NCBI GenBank assembly: GCA_050084985.1
Contig: JBITNC010000001.1
Span: 203,360,001-203,424,000 of the forward strand
DNA: 64,000 nucleotides
Direction: 5' to 3'
Origin: Nageia nagi
Taxonomy: Eukaryota; Pinophyta
The position numbers and the translations under genes are program-made. Within the stretch, counting starts at the first letter, position 1. Each line of letters opens with the position of its first letter. Shown here piece by piece: positions 21,890 to 33,519 of the stretch. A model generated the notes under the pieces. The model worked only from the letters and a program-made list of their open reading frames with translations. It did no database searches and was not told the origin of the DNA.

Positions 21890-23170
21890 AATATTCAATA
21901 TTCCTCCTTGTATATCATGTTCAATAGATACAAATGGTCCATCATTTTCAAGAATAGCCAATTAGGATATATATGGAGGTGCACGCTAAGTTACAATATT
22001 CTTTTTCTAATGAGTAATGCCTTTTCCTTTCTCTTTGGTTATAGATGTTGATATATTGAATCATTCCTCATATTTCCTCATTAACATCAAGTATATCTAG
22101 AAAATCCACTTTGTCAAATAGTTCAATTTTCAAATATAACCATGAGGTCACTAAGATTTTTATTATATCAACCAATGCATCCACCAACCTCATCATTGTG
22201 TTAGTCTACACTGCAAGCAATATTTAATTATCTTTATCATACTTAATACTTTGAATTAAGTTAATAATAAAATCTTCAAAGTTTGAGTATTGAGTGAATT
22301 AACTTAAATTAATTCCCATATTCTTTAATTTCATATTTATCTCTTTTATTTTCCTTTTGGATTCCTTTATCCATGATTCCAACTCATCTTCCATTTTTAG
22401 AAAAAAATAAAATTTTGCTATAATATCCTTGATATTATAGTTATTTCCATTTAATTCTTTTATACTATGAATTCTTATATATTGTAGTAATTATCCTTTA
22501 TAGAAAGGAAATCATTTTTGAAAGTGTTAATCGTTACTTTTTCCTCTTTTATACATTATTCAAATTTGGATAAGAAAGCCATAAAGTATTCAAGATTTAT
22601 AAAGAAAATATTTAGTTGAGGTAACTTCTTAGAAATTGAGTTAAGTGTATGTTTCTTACAAGGTTAAATTAAAGAATAATAATCTACTTATTTTGATTAA
22701 AGGATTAAACTTTTGTTTGAGCACTTTATTTCACTTTTCCCTGTGCATCTTTAATTATCAAAGTAACATTGTTGCTACTAAATCCTAATTGTTCATTCAA
22801 CTTTGTATCCAACTCAACTTTTCATTTTGGTCTTTAACCACCTTGAAAGCATATTTCTTTCAATTTTTCTCCTAGTTTATAGATAATGATTGGTTCTTTA
22901 GATAATGACAAGGAAAACTCATTGATACATTTACCTTATGGTTTTCTAAATGGGTGCTCGACTTTTCCATAATACTTTTGATATATTTACCTTCTTTAAT
23001 AGCTTCTAGTTTCTTCCTTTCTAGTTATCCAAGAATTATTAGTTGATCATTTCTAGATAGTCCCATGTTATCACTACCTTCATAAGATCTAGACTTCTTA
23101 TGAGGTGTATATTTACAAGGACTAGAATATTTAATCATAGATCCTCTACGTAGATTATACATTCTACTAG
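21890..23170 (-). pseudogene. Unrecognised lysine-rich fossil reading frame
   Basis: Reading down from 23,165, one frame gives YNLRRGSMIKYSSPCKYTPH, then SRNDQLIILG, a stop, LERKKLEAIKEGKY. It continues past 22,700 with stops that fit lost Gln codons. Further down is a helical, charged stretch (MEDELESWIKESKRKIKEIN near 22,390-22,330). The sequence looks like a coiled-coil, nucleic-acid-binding or Gag-type protein. It is loosely similar in character to the tail at 9,823-10,008. No known motif and no clear start; dead. Confidence 0.35.
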
Positions 23171-23394
23171 ATTATTTATACTTATTCATTTGATAATTGT
23201 TCAATATTTTGTTTTTATCTCCAATAATGATTGTAATAGGTACTAAAATATCTTATTATAAAGTTGAGTTGGTTATTAGTGATGTTATAGTGACTAATGT
23301 ACTTAGCATAATTATTGAAGGAATACCTAGGAAATTGTAAGAATATGGGTCCACTTAAGGTGGATACTTTTACTTAGAAAAAAATGCAGGCTAA

Positions 23395-23700
23395 AATAAA
23401 ATTTTGATTTTTAAAGATCAAAATTTCATTTCATTCTCCATACTAAATTAAAACAAAAATAAAATTTAATTCATTAAAAATCAAAATTTTGTTATGGTTT
23501 GGAGTCCTAATTCAAAAATAAAATTTCAATTTTTAAATACTAACTCAAGGCACTTAGAAATGAAATTGCATTCGAAGGAAGCTAGCTATAGTCATCGTAA
23601 TGGAATTTCATTTTACAAAGATAAGAATGAGGGCCTATGGGGCTTTTTTCATGGGGTTCATAGTTTTATGAAATAAAATTTTGGTATTTAAAATTTAAAT
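23395..23700. repeat. Short AAATAAAATTT-type direct repeats
   Basis: AAATAAAATTTTGATTTTTAAA-like blocks recur near 23,395, 23,458, 23,516 and 23,670, the last closing a segment with more balanced composition. It may be an eroded small element. No terminal inverted repeat could be shown. Confidence 0.3.
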
Positions 23701-24390
23701 TAGTAAAGGTGTAATTATTACTTCTTTTTTATGAATCCTACTTAGATTATAGTCTAATTTAAGTTATGAAGAATAAATGGTTAAAATTTAAGTTTATTTA
23801 TTTTGTATTTTAGTTAAGTGTTTTCATATTTGGATTCATTGCAATAATAATGATCCTATTCTCAAATACAATTATGTAAATCTATTATAAACCCTTATGT
23901 GCAATAACATTGCTATAATACATTGCTAAAATACAAAACATAATAAAATGCCATCCATTACCAACATTGATTTTAGGTTCTAAATAATAAAATGCAATTT
24001 GTTACTAACTTGTACTTTAAGCTATAAGCTATTATAATTTTGTATAAAATTTCTTAATTATTTTGTTGACTAAGCTTAAGAGTATATAGATCCTATAATT
24101 GAGCCTTGAGGTTCAAGCAATTTTGATTATTGAGAAGAAGGGTAATTATTACTTCATAATTGACATAATCATTATAATTTTATATGGCTTTTTTCTCATC
24201 CAATTATTTTTCCTACAATATAGAGTTTTTGGTCTTGAATTTTATAATAAATTATATTAGATTAATATTAATGTAGAAAATAGCACAAATTAGTCCCAAA
24301 TGACCTAATATTTGATTAATTTTAGTCCCATCACCATTAACACACTAGATTTTATTAAATAAAGAAAATCATGAAGAATAATGTCCACCC
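23701..24390. other. No gene recognised
   Basis: AT-rich sequence directly left of the LTR at 24,391, without a conserved motif on either strand. Confidence 0.4.
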
Positions 24391-25112
24391 TATAGACAAT
24401 AAATTATGTAAATAATAAATATAAACTCAAAATAATTCTATGAAGATGATACCTACTAAATATAATGATAATAAATGAAAAGTGTGCACCTGATTATGAT
24501 AAGGAAGTCTTCAAGGTATGGAAGGAGTATAAGGAAAATTGGATCAGATTAAAGATAAGCACATCGATGATAATGAATCATGTGAATAAATAATTTTTCC
24601 TCCCTTTTCTCTATCTTTGGATCATGAAGATGCACATTGTGGGTGGTGTATAAACTCTATGACATGGATTTCATAAAACCTATAGAACTAAATTACACGT
24701 AAAGCATAACATGTAATAAAACCTTAGAGCATAATAAATTCTCAGATAGGTGGCATCTAGAGACACCATACATGTAGTAGTTGATGTATGGAAAACCACC
24801 TATCAAAGAGAATTGATAGGGGTTATTGTGTTGTGTACTTCCTTTTATACCTACATGGATAAAAGAGAGTGAGAGCTAACTTTAAAATAATAATAATCAT
24901 TTCAATAGAATTATATAATAACATGTAATATTAATGATATTCTCAAGATAATTATAGATATAAATATGATTAAGAGATATTAGCATTGATTAGCATTTAA
25001 TTAGTACATTAGACTTGATATTATAGATATTTACATTATTTAAATAATATATAGCATAGATACTTAAAATATGATTTATTAATAAATAATAAATCATTTT
25101 TAATCATCTACA
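24391..25112 (-). repeat. 3' LTR of the LARD-like element
   Basis: Aligns with 34,800-35,535. Strong shared blocks are TTCTCAGATAGGTGGCATCT, GATAGGGGTTATT, GGATAAAAGAGAG and TTATTAATAAATAATAAAT. On the minus strand it starts TGTAGATGATTAAAAA. Confidence 0.8.
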
Positions 25113-25126
25113 TTTTTCCCCTCTTT
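25113..25126 (-). other. Polypurine tract of the LARD-like element
   Basis: On the minus strand AAAGAGGGGAAAAA directly precedes the LTR start TGTAGATG. It resembles the AAAGAGGGGCAAT tract at 18,963. Confidence 0.6.
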
Positions 25127-26749
25127 GGATATGTAATGAAAAATAATGGAATTGCATAATCCAAAGAATGAAAAATAAATAAGTGTAGAAAAATTTTCAA
25201 TAAAATTTAAAGAGCACTTCCCTAAATGGTTTTTGAATATCACCAACTTGTTGCCTACTTCATGCCCCCTTTTGACTTAGTTGCCTAAGGAAAGTTCTAC
25301 AGATGGGGAAGCCAAGGAAAAAATATGATGTGAGATATAGCCTACAAAACATGAAAGAAACATACATGAATGGATCATATCTTTTAAAGGAATATAAAAT
25401 TTCAAAATAATAGGATGATAATCATAACATGGTGGCAATATGATGTATTATAACTTGACATAACATAACAAAATATGACATAACATAACAAGATATGATA
25501 TAACATAAAATAACAAAACATGACATAACATAAGATAACATAACATAACAAGATATAATATAACATAAAAAAATATTATATAATATAACATAACATAACA
25601 AAAAGGTCTTTTATTATGTCCCAAAGCAAATGGATGCTTTTTTTCCAAAAAGAATTAGAGGATGATCTTTTTCTTGAGCACTTAGAACTAAGATGGCTCC
25701 ATCAATTATTTAGGAGATGTCATCTTCATTTTTGTTTACTTTGATATTTGTACTCATGGAATTTTGAATACATCATGAGAAAAATATTAAAAATTATTAG
25801 ACTACTATTGTTGCAACTCATATTCTATTAAGATCAAGTTGATGAGGTAAGGATACACCCTAAGCTTGTAATATAAATTATGATCATATTGACTTGCAAT
25901 TTTGAAAATTATGCTCATGGGGTTGGCATGGCTTATAATTTTGGAATTTCATTAGTACAAAATGCATTATTATGAAAAGTAAAAATGAAATAAACATATG
26001 CAATGTTGTTATATTATACCATATTTTTAGGGATACAATGGCCTTGAATTTTCATATTTCATTAGTAAAACATGCATTTTATTTGAAATAACAATCATAA
26101 GCATAGCATATGCAATGTTCACTTTTCATACCAAATATTCAAAGAAATAGTGATCTTAAAATTTTATCATTTAAATTTTTTTTTGTAATAAATGTAATAA
26201 AGAATTTAGGCCTCTAATGCTTTGAATATAGTTTTCACATGTTGTGGATGCTTTAAGTTTCAAATAATTATCCAAACTAGTCTTCTATATGGTAAGTATA
26301 ACATGATAAAATAATCATAGTATACCATACACCTGAATATCATAAATGAAATGATATTTGAGATGATATACTTTACCTATGCTTACCTACATGCCCTTGG
26401 AATGGGAAATTTTAAATTATTTCTAATTTTAAACTCTAGCCCCAACTAAAAATTATATTTCCCCTAATTGAAACTAATACTTCCCCTAGCTAAGACTATA
26501 TCTACCTTATCCTAATTTTTATTTTTTTATCTTTTTCATGAAATGCAACTAATATGGGATGTATTAACTAGACACAATACTACCTTATACATGAGACTGA
26601 TTAGCATGACAAATTTGAGAATCTTGATGAGAGATAAAGATAAGAAAAACATTTGATGAAAGTAAAAGACTTGATGAAATGATGAGGATGGAAGTATACA
26701 AAAAGAAAATAAAAAGCAATAGAACATGACTGAAAATATGAAGATGTGA
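25127..26749. other. Interior of the LARD-like element, mostly without features
   Basis: No coding motif on either strand. It holds the ATAAC-type simple repeat listed separately. The last five bases before the Copia LTR form the left AAGAT target duplication. Confidence 0.4.
25446..25606. repeat. Simple repeat, ACATAAC/ATAAC type
   Basis: About 160 bases of imperfect ATAAC and ATGACATAAC units. Minus-strand translation gives a hydrophobic repetitive peptide, which is a by-product. Confidence 0.8.
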
Positions 26750-26754
26750 AGATT

Positions 26755-27002
26755 TTTAGACACCTAATCCTTAGGGATTATGGTATAGTTAGTATAGTAT
26801 TAGATACTTACTATATTTAATGAATTCATAGCTTTGAGTGTGCTAGAATTTAGAGAGTCATTTCTTATAGAATATGAGGAGTTACAATGTATCTCAAAGG
26901 TCACCCAAGAAGGTGAACATGAAGAGTCTTTCTCAAATTGTATTTACATAATATTATACACTAATAGAATACTTTTTGATCTTGGAGTTATCTGACCTAT
27001 CA
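26755..27002 (+). repeat. Copia 5' LTR
   Basis: 248 bases, aligned with the 3' LTR at 32,752. The terminal TG has decayed to TT. It ends CCTATCA, followed by one base and the PBS. Confidence 0.92.
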
Positions 27003-27003
27003 T

Positions 27004-27015
27004 TGGTACCAGAGC
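27004..27015 (+). other. Copia primer-binding site
   Basis: TGGTACCAGAGC differs by one base from TGGTATCAGAGC, the usual plant Copia site complementary to initiator methionine tRNA. It lies one base after the LTR. Confidence 0.9.
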
Positions 27016-28480
27016 ATTAAGTTTTTGCTTTATCTAACTCCATGAAAGTGATAAAAAATGTTGCTAAAATCCATACAAAAATTTTGTTTCTATTTTTTCT
27101 CTCAAAATGAGCACCAAAATCCAAATCTAAGAACATATTTGGATACCCATTTTCATGTAGAGAAAGATTGGTTTTTAAATGAGGTGATTTGGAGTAGTTT
27201 GGGAAAAGATATCTTAGTTTGAAGATTCAATTGTGTAAGTGGTCTATGTATGTCTTTTTAACCATTTCTATTTTAAATAGCATAAGGGTAGATTTTATTT
27301 ACCATTAGATTATTGGTTGTGTGCCACTACACTTTTTAATTCCCATTACAAATTTATAACATTAGCATAGGTTACTGCTAGCTGCTATGTAGCTTCCCCA
27401 ATTACCCTTGCCCTATAGTTAAGCATTACCTCTTAGGAAACTCCAATAGATAGCCTGAAATCCCTCATGAACCACTCAAATCCCTCATGTACCATCCAAG
27501 TCTTCATGCCATTTGAGTCTTCATGCCACTCAAATCCCTCATGTTCCATCTGAGTCTTCATCACAACCTCCAAAGCACTAGCCTCCATCGCACCATTCAA
27601 CACAGCACCCTCCAAAATCCCTTGCATGCCCACCTAGCTGATTCTCAAGAAAATGATCTCTCTTACGTGTGCACATCTACTGTCAAATGTTAATGCCATT
27701 TCCCTTAAGAATTTGCTTCTCAAAATGTGCACCCCAACCATTGCCAATAGTTTATCTCACTTTACAGTTGCCACACGATGCCAAAGCATCTTTGATAGCA
27801 TAGTCAACAATTTTGACCACCAAGTAAGCATTTAAATAGCATAGTAAACATTTTTGATATAGTTAGCATTAAAATTTAGTTTTGTGTACTTTTCAAATTT
27901 TGAAGACATTTTTTGCCATAACTTGGTGTAACAAGCTCCTTTTTTAGCAAAATATTTTTTATTGAGTTTAGAATTTAGAGTAGATTTTAGTTATGTCATT
28001 GGATGGATATTATTTTTGGAGAGCAATTAAAAATATATTGGCAAAGATGGTTTAACATTTTATTTAGAGTATAATGAGTTTGGCAAAATTGTGGGATTCT
28101 GCACCTTGGAGTATTGTGTTACCATTGAAGTTGAAAAAATAAAATCAAACTTGGAAATAGGTTATTTGGTTGATGTTGAAGATAATGAAGATAAAGATGT
28201 TGTTGTTGAGCTATTTGATGTTGTCTCTACTTCCATATTACCATCTCCTTGAAGCATGCCTCCTAGAAGGAATCCTTCTCATAAGAGGAGATGTGTGATG
28301 TAATGAATCTTTTTTGAGATCTTCTATCCTTTTTTGCAATATTTGGTGTGGTGTGAGCAAAAAAATAATCTTCATGTAGTGTGGAAATTATTATTTTTGA
28401 CAAAATATGTGAAATTGTTTTTTGGCATTGTAAAAGTTTGAAAAAGATAATTAAATAAAGCTTGAAGTTTCTATTTCAAA
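27016..28480 (+). other. Copia leader region with an unidentified reading frame
   Basis: About 1.4 kb lies between PBS and recognisable gag, long for a Copia leader. At 28,060-28,255 a plus frame reads GFCTLEYCVTIEVEKIKS, then an acidic stretch with EDNEDKDVVVELFDVV. It is of unknown nature and may be an older insertion. The rest shows no motif. Confidence 0.4.
27453..27565. repeat. ~18-bp repeat in the Copia leader
   Basis: Six units alternating CCACTCAAATCCCTCATG and CCATTTGAGTCTTCATG types. The block has higher GC than its surroundings. Confidence 0.65.
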
Positions 28481-28489
28481 AATTCATTC

Positions 28490-29290
28490 CCTTATGAGTA
28501 TTGTTAGTGTTGTTTTAACCAAAAAATAAAATTGGCTAGAGTGGTATAGAAAAATAAAGCATACTTTAAATTTCAATGATTTTTGGGTTGACATTTGTGA
28601 TGGTGATAAACAACCTACCAAACTAATTGATGCTAAGGAACTTGCGATTTTGAACATGAAAAATAATAAGGCATATGCTTTGATTACTTCTTCCATTAGT
28701 GAGGAGGTTAATCATCACATTAGCTCTATTAATGATGCTTGGAATGCCATAAAAAATTTAAATATTTGTTTGAATCCCATTCCAAATTAGAATTTGTCCA
28801 ACTTCAGTTGAAACTCTTTAACCTAGAGTTAAAGAATGATGATCCCATGGCATTGATTTTAGAAATTAGAGAAATAATGCATGACATTGACTCTACTAGT
28901 GTGAATATTGATATTGCTCTCATAGCTTTGGTTAAGGCATTGTATCCCACCTATTCAAACTATCTTGAATCTTTGTAAGATAGTGGTAACCTAAAGTCTC
29001 TCACATTTGACACTCTAGTGGATAAGATTGCAAAATGCAAGAAGGTTTTTGGTAAGAAATCTAGTGATTCTACTTTAGACACAATATGTATTGCTCAAAA
29101 GGGAAAGAATGTTATTCATGATTCTTCTCAAAGTGAAAATAGTAACCATGGTCATGGTAGGGGGAATTATAAAGGAATGGAGGGTAGATATAATCAAGGT
29201 GATTATGATGAAAAGAACAATCTCTAATGAAAAAGATGCAATAGACAAGGCCATGAAGCTAATACCTGTCCCACTCCATGGTTCAAGATC
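28490..29290 (+). pseudogene. Copia gag remnant
   Basis: Gag would form the cytoplasmic virus-like particle. The frame begins near 28,520 (WYRKIKHTLNFNDFW, then AILNMKNNKAYALITSS, HHISSINDAWNA). It shifts near 28,750 and continues with KLEFVQLQLKLFNLEL, matching the gag-polypeptide domain of Copia elements. At 29,232-29,264 CNRQGHEANTC is the remainder of a CX2CX4HX4C zinc knuckle, with the first Cys lost. Frameshift and stops make it inactive. Confidence 0.85.
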
Positions 29291-29399
29291 AAAGAAAGGA
29301 ATGAAAAATGTGAGCAAGAATAGATTAAGAACTCTAATTTCTCTCATTATTTTACTATATATTGTAACAATACCATTGAAAACTTATGTAATACTTCAT

Positions 29400-29620
29400 T
29401 TACATATTAGAAGGATGCATGGTTGTTTGATACTGGTGCTACATGTCACATGACCTTTCAAAGAGAATTATTTGAAGAGATGAATACCAACATTCATGGT
29501 GCGATATATTTTACTAATAAATCCTATATAAAACCTTTAGGTATTGGTACTATAAGAATTAAATTACTAGTCCTTCCAAATATGGTTCTTCGAAATGTGC
29601 TCTATCTTCCTCAATTATGA
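29400..29620 (+). pseudogene. Copia protease remnant
   Basis: Aspartic protease that would process Gag-Pol. AWLFDTGATCHMT (29,415-29,455) carries the catalytic DTGA motif, followed by the second hydrophobic half ending VLRNVLYLPQL. An uninterrupted stretch runs 29,423-29,620. The motif itself looks unchanged, but the polyprotein around it is broken. Confidence 0.85.
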
Positions 29621-29789
29621 AGAAACTTGCTATCTTTTATGCTCATTCGATAACAAGGACACTCTATTCATATGTTCAATGGAATTGTGGAGATAAGGAG
29701 GTATTACAATAATAAAGTGGTGATGATTGGTGTGGAGGATGAGAATCTATTGAAGATGCATGGAAGTTCTACCAAATCACAAAATTATG

Positions 29790-30485
29790 CCTACCTCACC
29801 CATTAAGAAAAAGGTACTCTCTCATCTAGTCTTTTATGGCATACAAGATTCGACCATCTCAATTTTGATGATCTATGTTTGTTGAAAAAGAGAGGTATTT
29901 TGGGATTTCCTAATATTCATAGTAACATATAACCTTATGAAGCATGTGTCCTAGGAAAGCATAGCAAACAACCTTTTCATGATTCAAATTTTAGAGCATG
30001 TAGAAAACTAGAACTCATACACTCTAATTTGTGTGGTCCATTATCTTTCCCTTTTGCTACTAGAAACAAATACATCATGAACCTCATAGATTATTACTCT
30101 AGGATGTGTTGGGTGTATTTATTAAAGAATAAATTTGAATGTTTTGCAAAGTTTAAATAATTTCATGTGATGATTAAGAAAGAAGCAAATGCTCATATTG
30201 GAACACTTTGTTCTAATAATGGGGGTGAATACACTTCAATTGAATTCAAAAACTATCTTAGTTAGCATGGAATCAAACATTAAATAATTATTCCCTATAG
30301 TCTATAATAGAATGGTTTAGCTAAAATAATGAACATAACTTTGTTAAATATGACACGAGCAATATTGTTTTTCAAGAATGTGAATATGATATTTTAGGGT
30401 GATGCAATTACTTATGCAATTTATGTTAGAAATAGATGTCCATATCATTCTATTTATGATAAGACTCCATATGAAATGTGGTTTG
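29790..30485 (+). pseudogene. Copia integrase with all three catalytic acids changed
   Basis: The GAG-pre-integrase part has WHTRFDHLN (the His pair), then PYEACVLGKHSK, where the first Cys of the usual CEAC is Tyr. The catalytic core keeps its blocks, but each acidic residue is altered: HSNLCGP for HSDLCGP (codon 30,026), SNNGGEY for SDNGGEY (30,215) and GLAKIMN for GVAERMN (30,323). Two stops (TAA TAG, 30,305-30,310) replace the Gln pair in PQQNG. It cannot integrate DNA. Confidence 0.88.
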
Positions 30486-31230
30486 GCCATGTTCCTTTAG
30501 TTTGACATCTCAAGGTTTTTGGTTCCACCTTCTATGCCTTAGTCACTAAGGAACAAAGAAACAAACTTGATGCCAAGAGTTGAAAATGTATTTTCTTGGG
30601 GTACTTAGACACTACCAAGGGTTATAAGCTTTATGATGAGGTAAACAAAAAGTTCCCCTTTACAAGGGATGTCATTTTTTTGGAATGTTCCAAGAGTGAC
30701 TCGACTATTGAGTGACAACTTGATCACCTTGATAGGTTTACCCATGGAAAGCATTTCTTTGAACATGATTATGAGATTCCAAATGTTGAGGATGGATCCC
30801 TATTTTGCATCAATCATTAGAATCTACACCACTTATGCCTAATTTAGGAATGCTTGATCTAGCAATTGCAACTATTCTAGCAGTATAAGGACCTCCTACA
30901 CCATAGGAAGATCCTTCCTCTTCATTAGTTCTAGAAGCTCCTTTAGATGATATGATTGAAGGGTTTGATAGGTTGAGTCTTAATGAGTATGGAGAACCTC
31001 CTCAGCTTGTTGAGAAACTAGAAACATTGCAGAAGATTTCTAAGTGGCTTTCCAAAACACTTGAGAATGTTCATCCTAATGAAGTTGGAAAGATGAGAAC
31101 TAGGAGTTCCTATAGAAATATAATTGAATATGGAATAGTAGAGGATCTATATTCAAGTAATGATATTGAGGATATGGAATGTTTTTTTATTATGAATTGA
31201 ATTTCTCTACTAATTATGAGCCAACTTCCT
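30486..31230 (+). pseudogene. Copia pol linker between integrase and RT
   Basis: Continues with HLKVFGSTFYALV, LDAKS, CIFLGYLDTTKGYKLYD and FTRDVIFLE, the usual integrase C-terminal part of Copia. It then runs into a Pro/Glu-rich linker including the open stretch 30,952-31,200. Several stops. Confidence 0.75.
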
Positions 31231-31239
31231 TTAAAGAAG

Positions 31240-32160
31240 CTTTTTCTCATCATGTCTAGAGGGATGCTATGAAGAAGGAGTATGATGCTCTCATCAAGAA
31301 TGGGACATGGAAGTTGGTGGATCCTCCATATGGAACCAAACCTATTGGATGCAAGTGGATCTATAAGAACAAATACAGATTAGATGACTCACTTGAGAAA
31401 CACAAAGTGAGGCTTGTAGCAAAGGGTTTTGCATAGAAAGAAGGTATTGATAATGATGAAACCTTTACTCCCATAGCAAAATGGGCTACTATTCATTATT
31501 TGTTGGTAATGTCACTCAACATGGATGAAAATTTCATTAGATGGATGTGAAGACTACTTTCTTGAATGGTGATTTGAAAGAAAACATGTACATGAGACAA
31601 AAAAAAAGGATTTATAGTGAAGGTTAGGAATAAAAATTTTGTAAGCTTATCAAGTCCTTGTATGGCCTAAAACAAGCTCCTTGTGCTTGGTACAAAAAGC
31701 TTATTGAGAATCTCTTAAAGATAAAATTTGAACACTTTAATCTAGATGATGCAACTTTATTTGTCAGAAAAGTTGGAAAAATGATTGTATATCTTGTGGT
31801 GTATGCAGATGATCTTTTGATAACTGAGAAAAATGAAAGTTACATTGCATCTATGAAACAAGATTTGAAGAGAGGTTTTGAAATTATAGATATGGGACAT
31901 CTTCATTATTATTTGGGCATTGGAGTGACACAAAACCCAAAGTACATTTTCATTTCCCAAAGAAAGTACATTGGAGAATCATTGAATAGATTTATTCTGA
32001 TAGATTGTAATCCCCTTTCCACTCCAATGGAACAAAATTTGAAGTTGAAATCTATTAAAGGGAATGCATTTGAGGATGCAATGAAGTATAGACAACTTAT
32101 TGGGAGTCTCATATATCTAACCACAACTAGACCAAACATTTCATTTGTGATTGGAATTCT
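31240..32160 (+). pseudogene. Copia reverse transcriptase remnant
   Basis: RT copies the element's RNA into cDNA. Visible in order: WKLVDPPYGTKPIGCKWIYK; VRLVAKGFA-stop-KEG (TAG at 31,434-31,436 for the conserved Gln); ETFTPIAKWATIH; SLYGLKQAPCAWYKKL. The catalytic block VVYADDLLI near 31,797 has Ala where YVDD is usual. LGIGVTQ and RPNISF-type ends follow. The longest open part is 31,658-32,167. A frameshift near 31,540 and several stops inactivate it. Confidence 0.92.
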
Positions 32161-32745
32161 CTCTTGATTTATGCAAAAACTATGTGAAGGACATTGGAAT
32201 GCAACAAAAAGAGTTCTTCAATATTTGAAAGGCACATAGGAATTAGGGCTCAAGTATTCCAAAGTAGGAGATTTCAAATTGATTAGATATATAGATTCAA
32301 ACTTTGATGGTGATAAAGAAAAAGGAGTTTCAATTGCAAGATATGCCATGAGTCTTGGATCGGTAGCTATATCTTGGAGATCATGAAAGTAATACATTTT
32401 GATAGATTCCACTATAGAGATAGAGTATGTGGTTGCTGCAGAGGTAATAAAGGATATTGTGTGGCTCAAGAAGATACTAAAAGATTTGTAGGAAAAATAA
32501 GTGAATCCAAATCCACTTCTAATTGATAATATTTCTATAGTTCAATTGGCCAAGAATCAAAAGTTTCATGATAAAACAAAGCACATCAACACAAAGTATC
32601 ATTTGATTTGACATCATGTAGAGGTCAAGACAATTCAAGTGAAATATTGTCCAAATAGTAGACATCTTCACCAAGGCACTTGGAAGATAAACATTTGACA
32701 AGTTCAAGAAGATGCTTGGAATTACAAATCCCCCTGGGATTAAAG
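32161..32745 (+). pseudogene. Copia RNase H remnant
   Basis: RNase H would degrade the RNA strand during reverse transcription. HWNATKRVLQYLKGT leads in. Then YIDSNFDGDKEKGVS holds the first catalytic Asp; VAISWRS, IEIEYVVAA (Glu block), WLKKIL and HINTKYHLI follow. The end reads VKYCPNSRHL, the usual final block. Stops at 32,385 and elsewhere. Confidence 0.85.
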
Positions 32746-32751
32746 GAGAAA
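32741..32751 (+). other. Copia polypurine tract
   Basis: AAAGGAGAAA directly precedes the 3' LTR start TGTTATACAC. Confidence 0.75.
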
Positions 32752-33000
32752 TGTTATACACCTAATCCTTAGGGATTATGGTATAGTTAATATAGTATTA
32801 GATACTTACTATATTTAGTAAATTCATAGCTTTGAGTGTGCTAGAATTTAGAGAGTCATTTCTTGTAGAATATGAGGAGTTACAATGTATCTCAAATGTC
32901 ACCCAAGAAGGTGAACATGAATAATCTTTCTCAAATTGTATTTACATAATATTCTACACTAATAGAATGATTTTTGATCTTGAAGTTATTTGGCCTATCA
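32752..33000 (+). repeat. Copia 3' LTR
   Basis: 249 bases, TGTTATACACC...CCTATCA, with intact TG and CA ends, followed by the target duplication AAGAT. Confidence 0.93.
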
Positions 33001-33519
33001 AAGATAGAATGATTAAAAACTTGATGAAATTTACCATGGTAACCAAATGCATGCAATAGACTAACTCATGATATGCAACCTATATGAAATGCATCCTACA
33101 TGATATGTAAAATTAGAAATTATTGTACATTAGAAATTGGTGGAACAACCACCATTATTAGCATATTTTCCCATAAGAAATTACATTTCATTGCTTAGAT
33201 TATCCACTGCATTTTCATAACTTTAAGTTGCTACTCTTTCAAGAATATCAATAGCTTCAAGTTCTCTTAATGGTTATGATATGCTAACCATGTTAGTTTT
33301 CAAAATCATATTAAGGAGTTTAATCTTAAGTTAATACTTTTCAAAAGGCTAATATTTTTATCTTCTATACTCCTATAGCCGAATGTTGATTGGTTTTAAC
33401 TTAAATGATATTTTTCTTGTGCTTGTTGACCAAATGTTTATTTTTCTACCTTCAATGGTGAATCAAATTTTATGGCATGGGTGACCTATGGTTTTGAGGT
33501 TGACTAAGATATTATTTGT

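Larger units (their letters stand above)
26755..33000 (+). mobile_element. Ty1/Copia retrotransposon, full length but dead
   Basis: Complete structure: 5' LTR 26,755-27,002, PBS, gag, protease, integrase, RT, RNase H, PPT and 3' LTR 32,752-33,000. It is flanked by a perfect 5-base target duplication AAGAT (26,750-26,754 and 33,001-33,005). The order PR-IN-RT-RH is diagnostic of Copia. By eye the two LTRs differ at roughly 17 of 248 positions. All genes carry stops, many at former CAA/CAG codons. It inserted into the interior of the LARD-like element and is therefore the younger of the two. Confidence 0.95.

Noticed and set aside
25448-25648. Hydrophobic minus-strand frame that looks like a membrane peptide
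   Set aside because: It is a translation of the ATAAC simple repeat.
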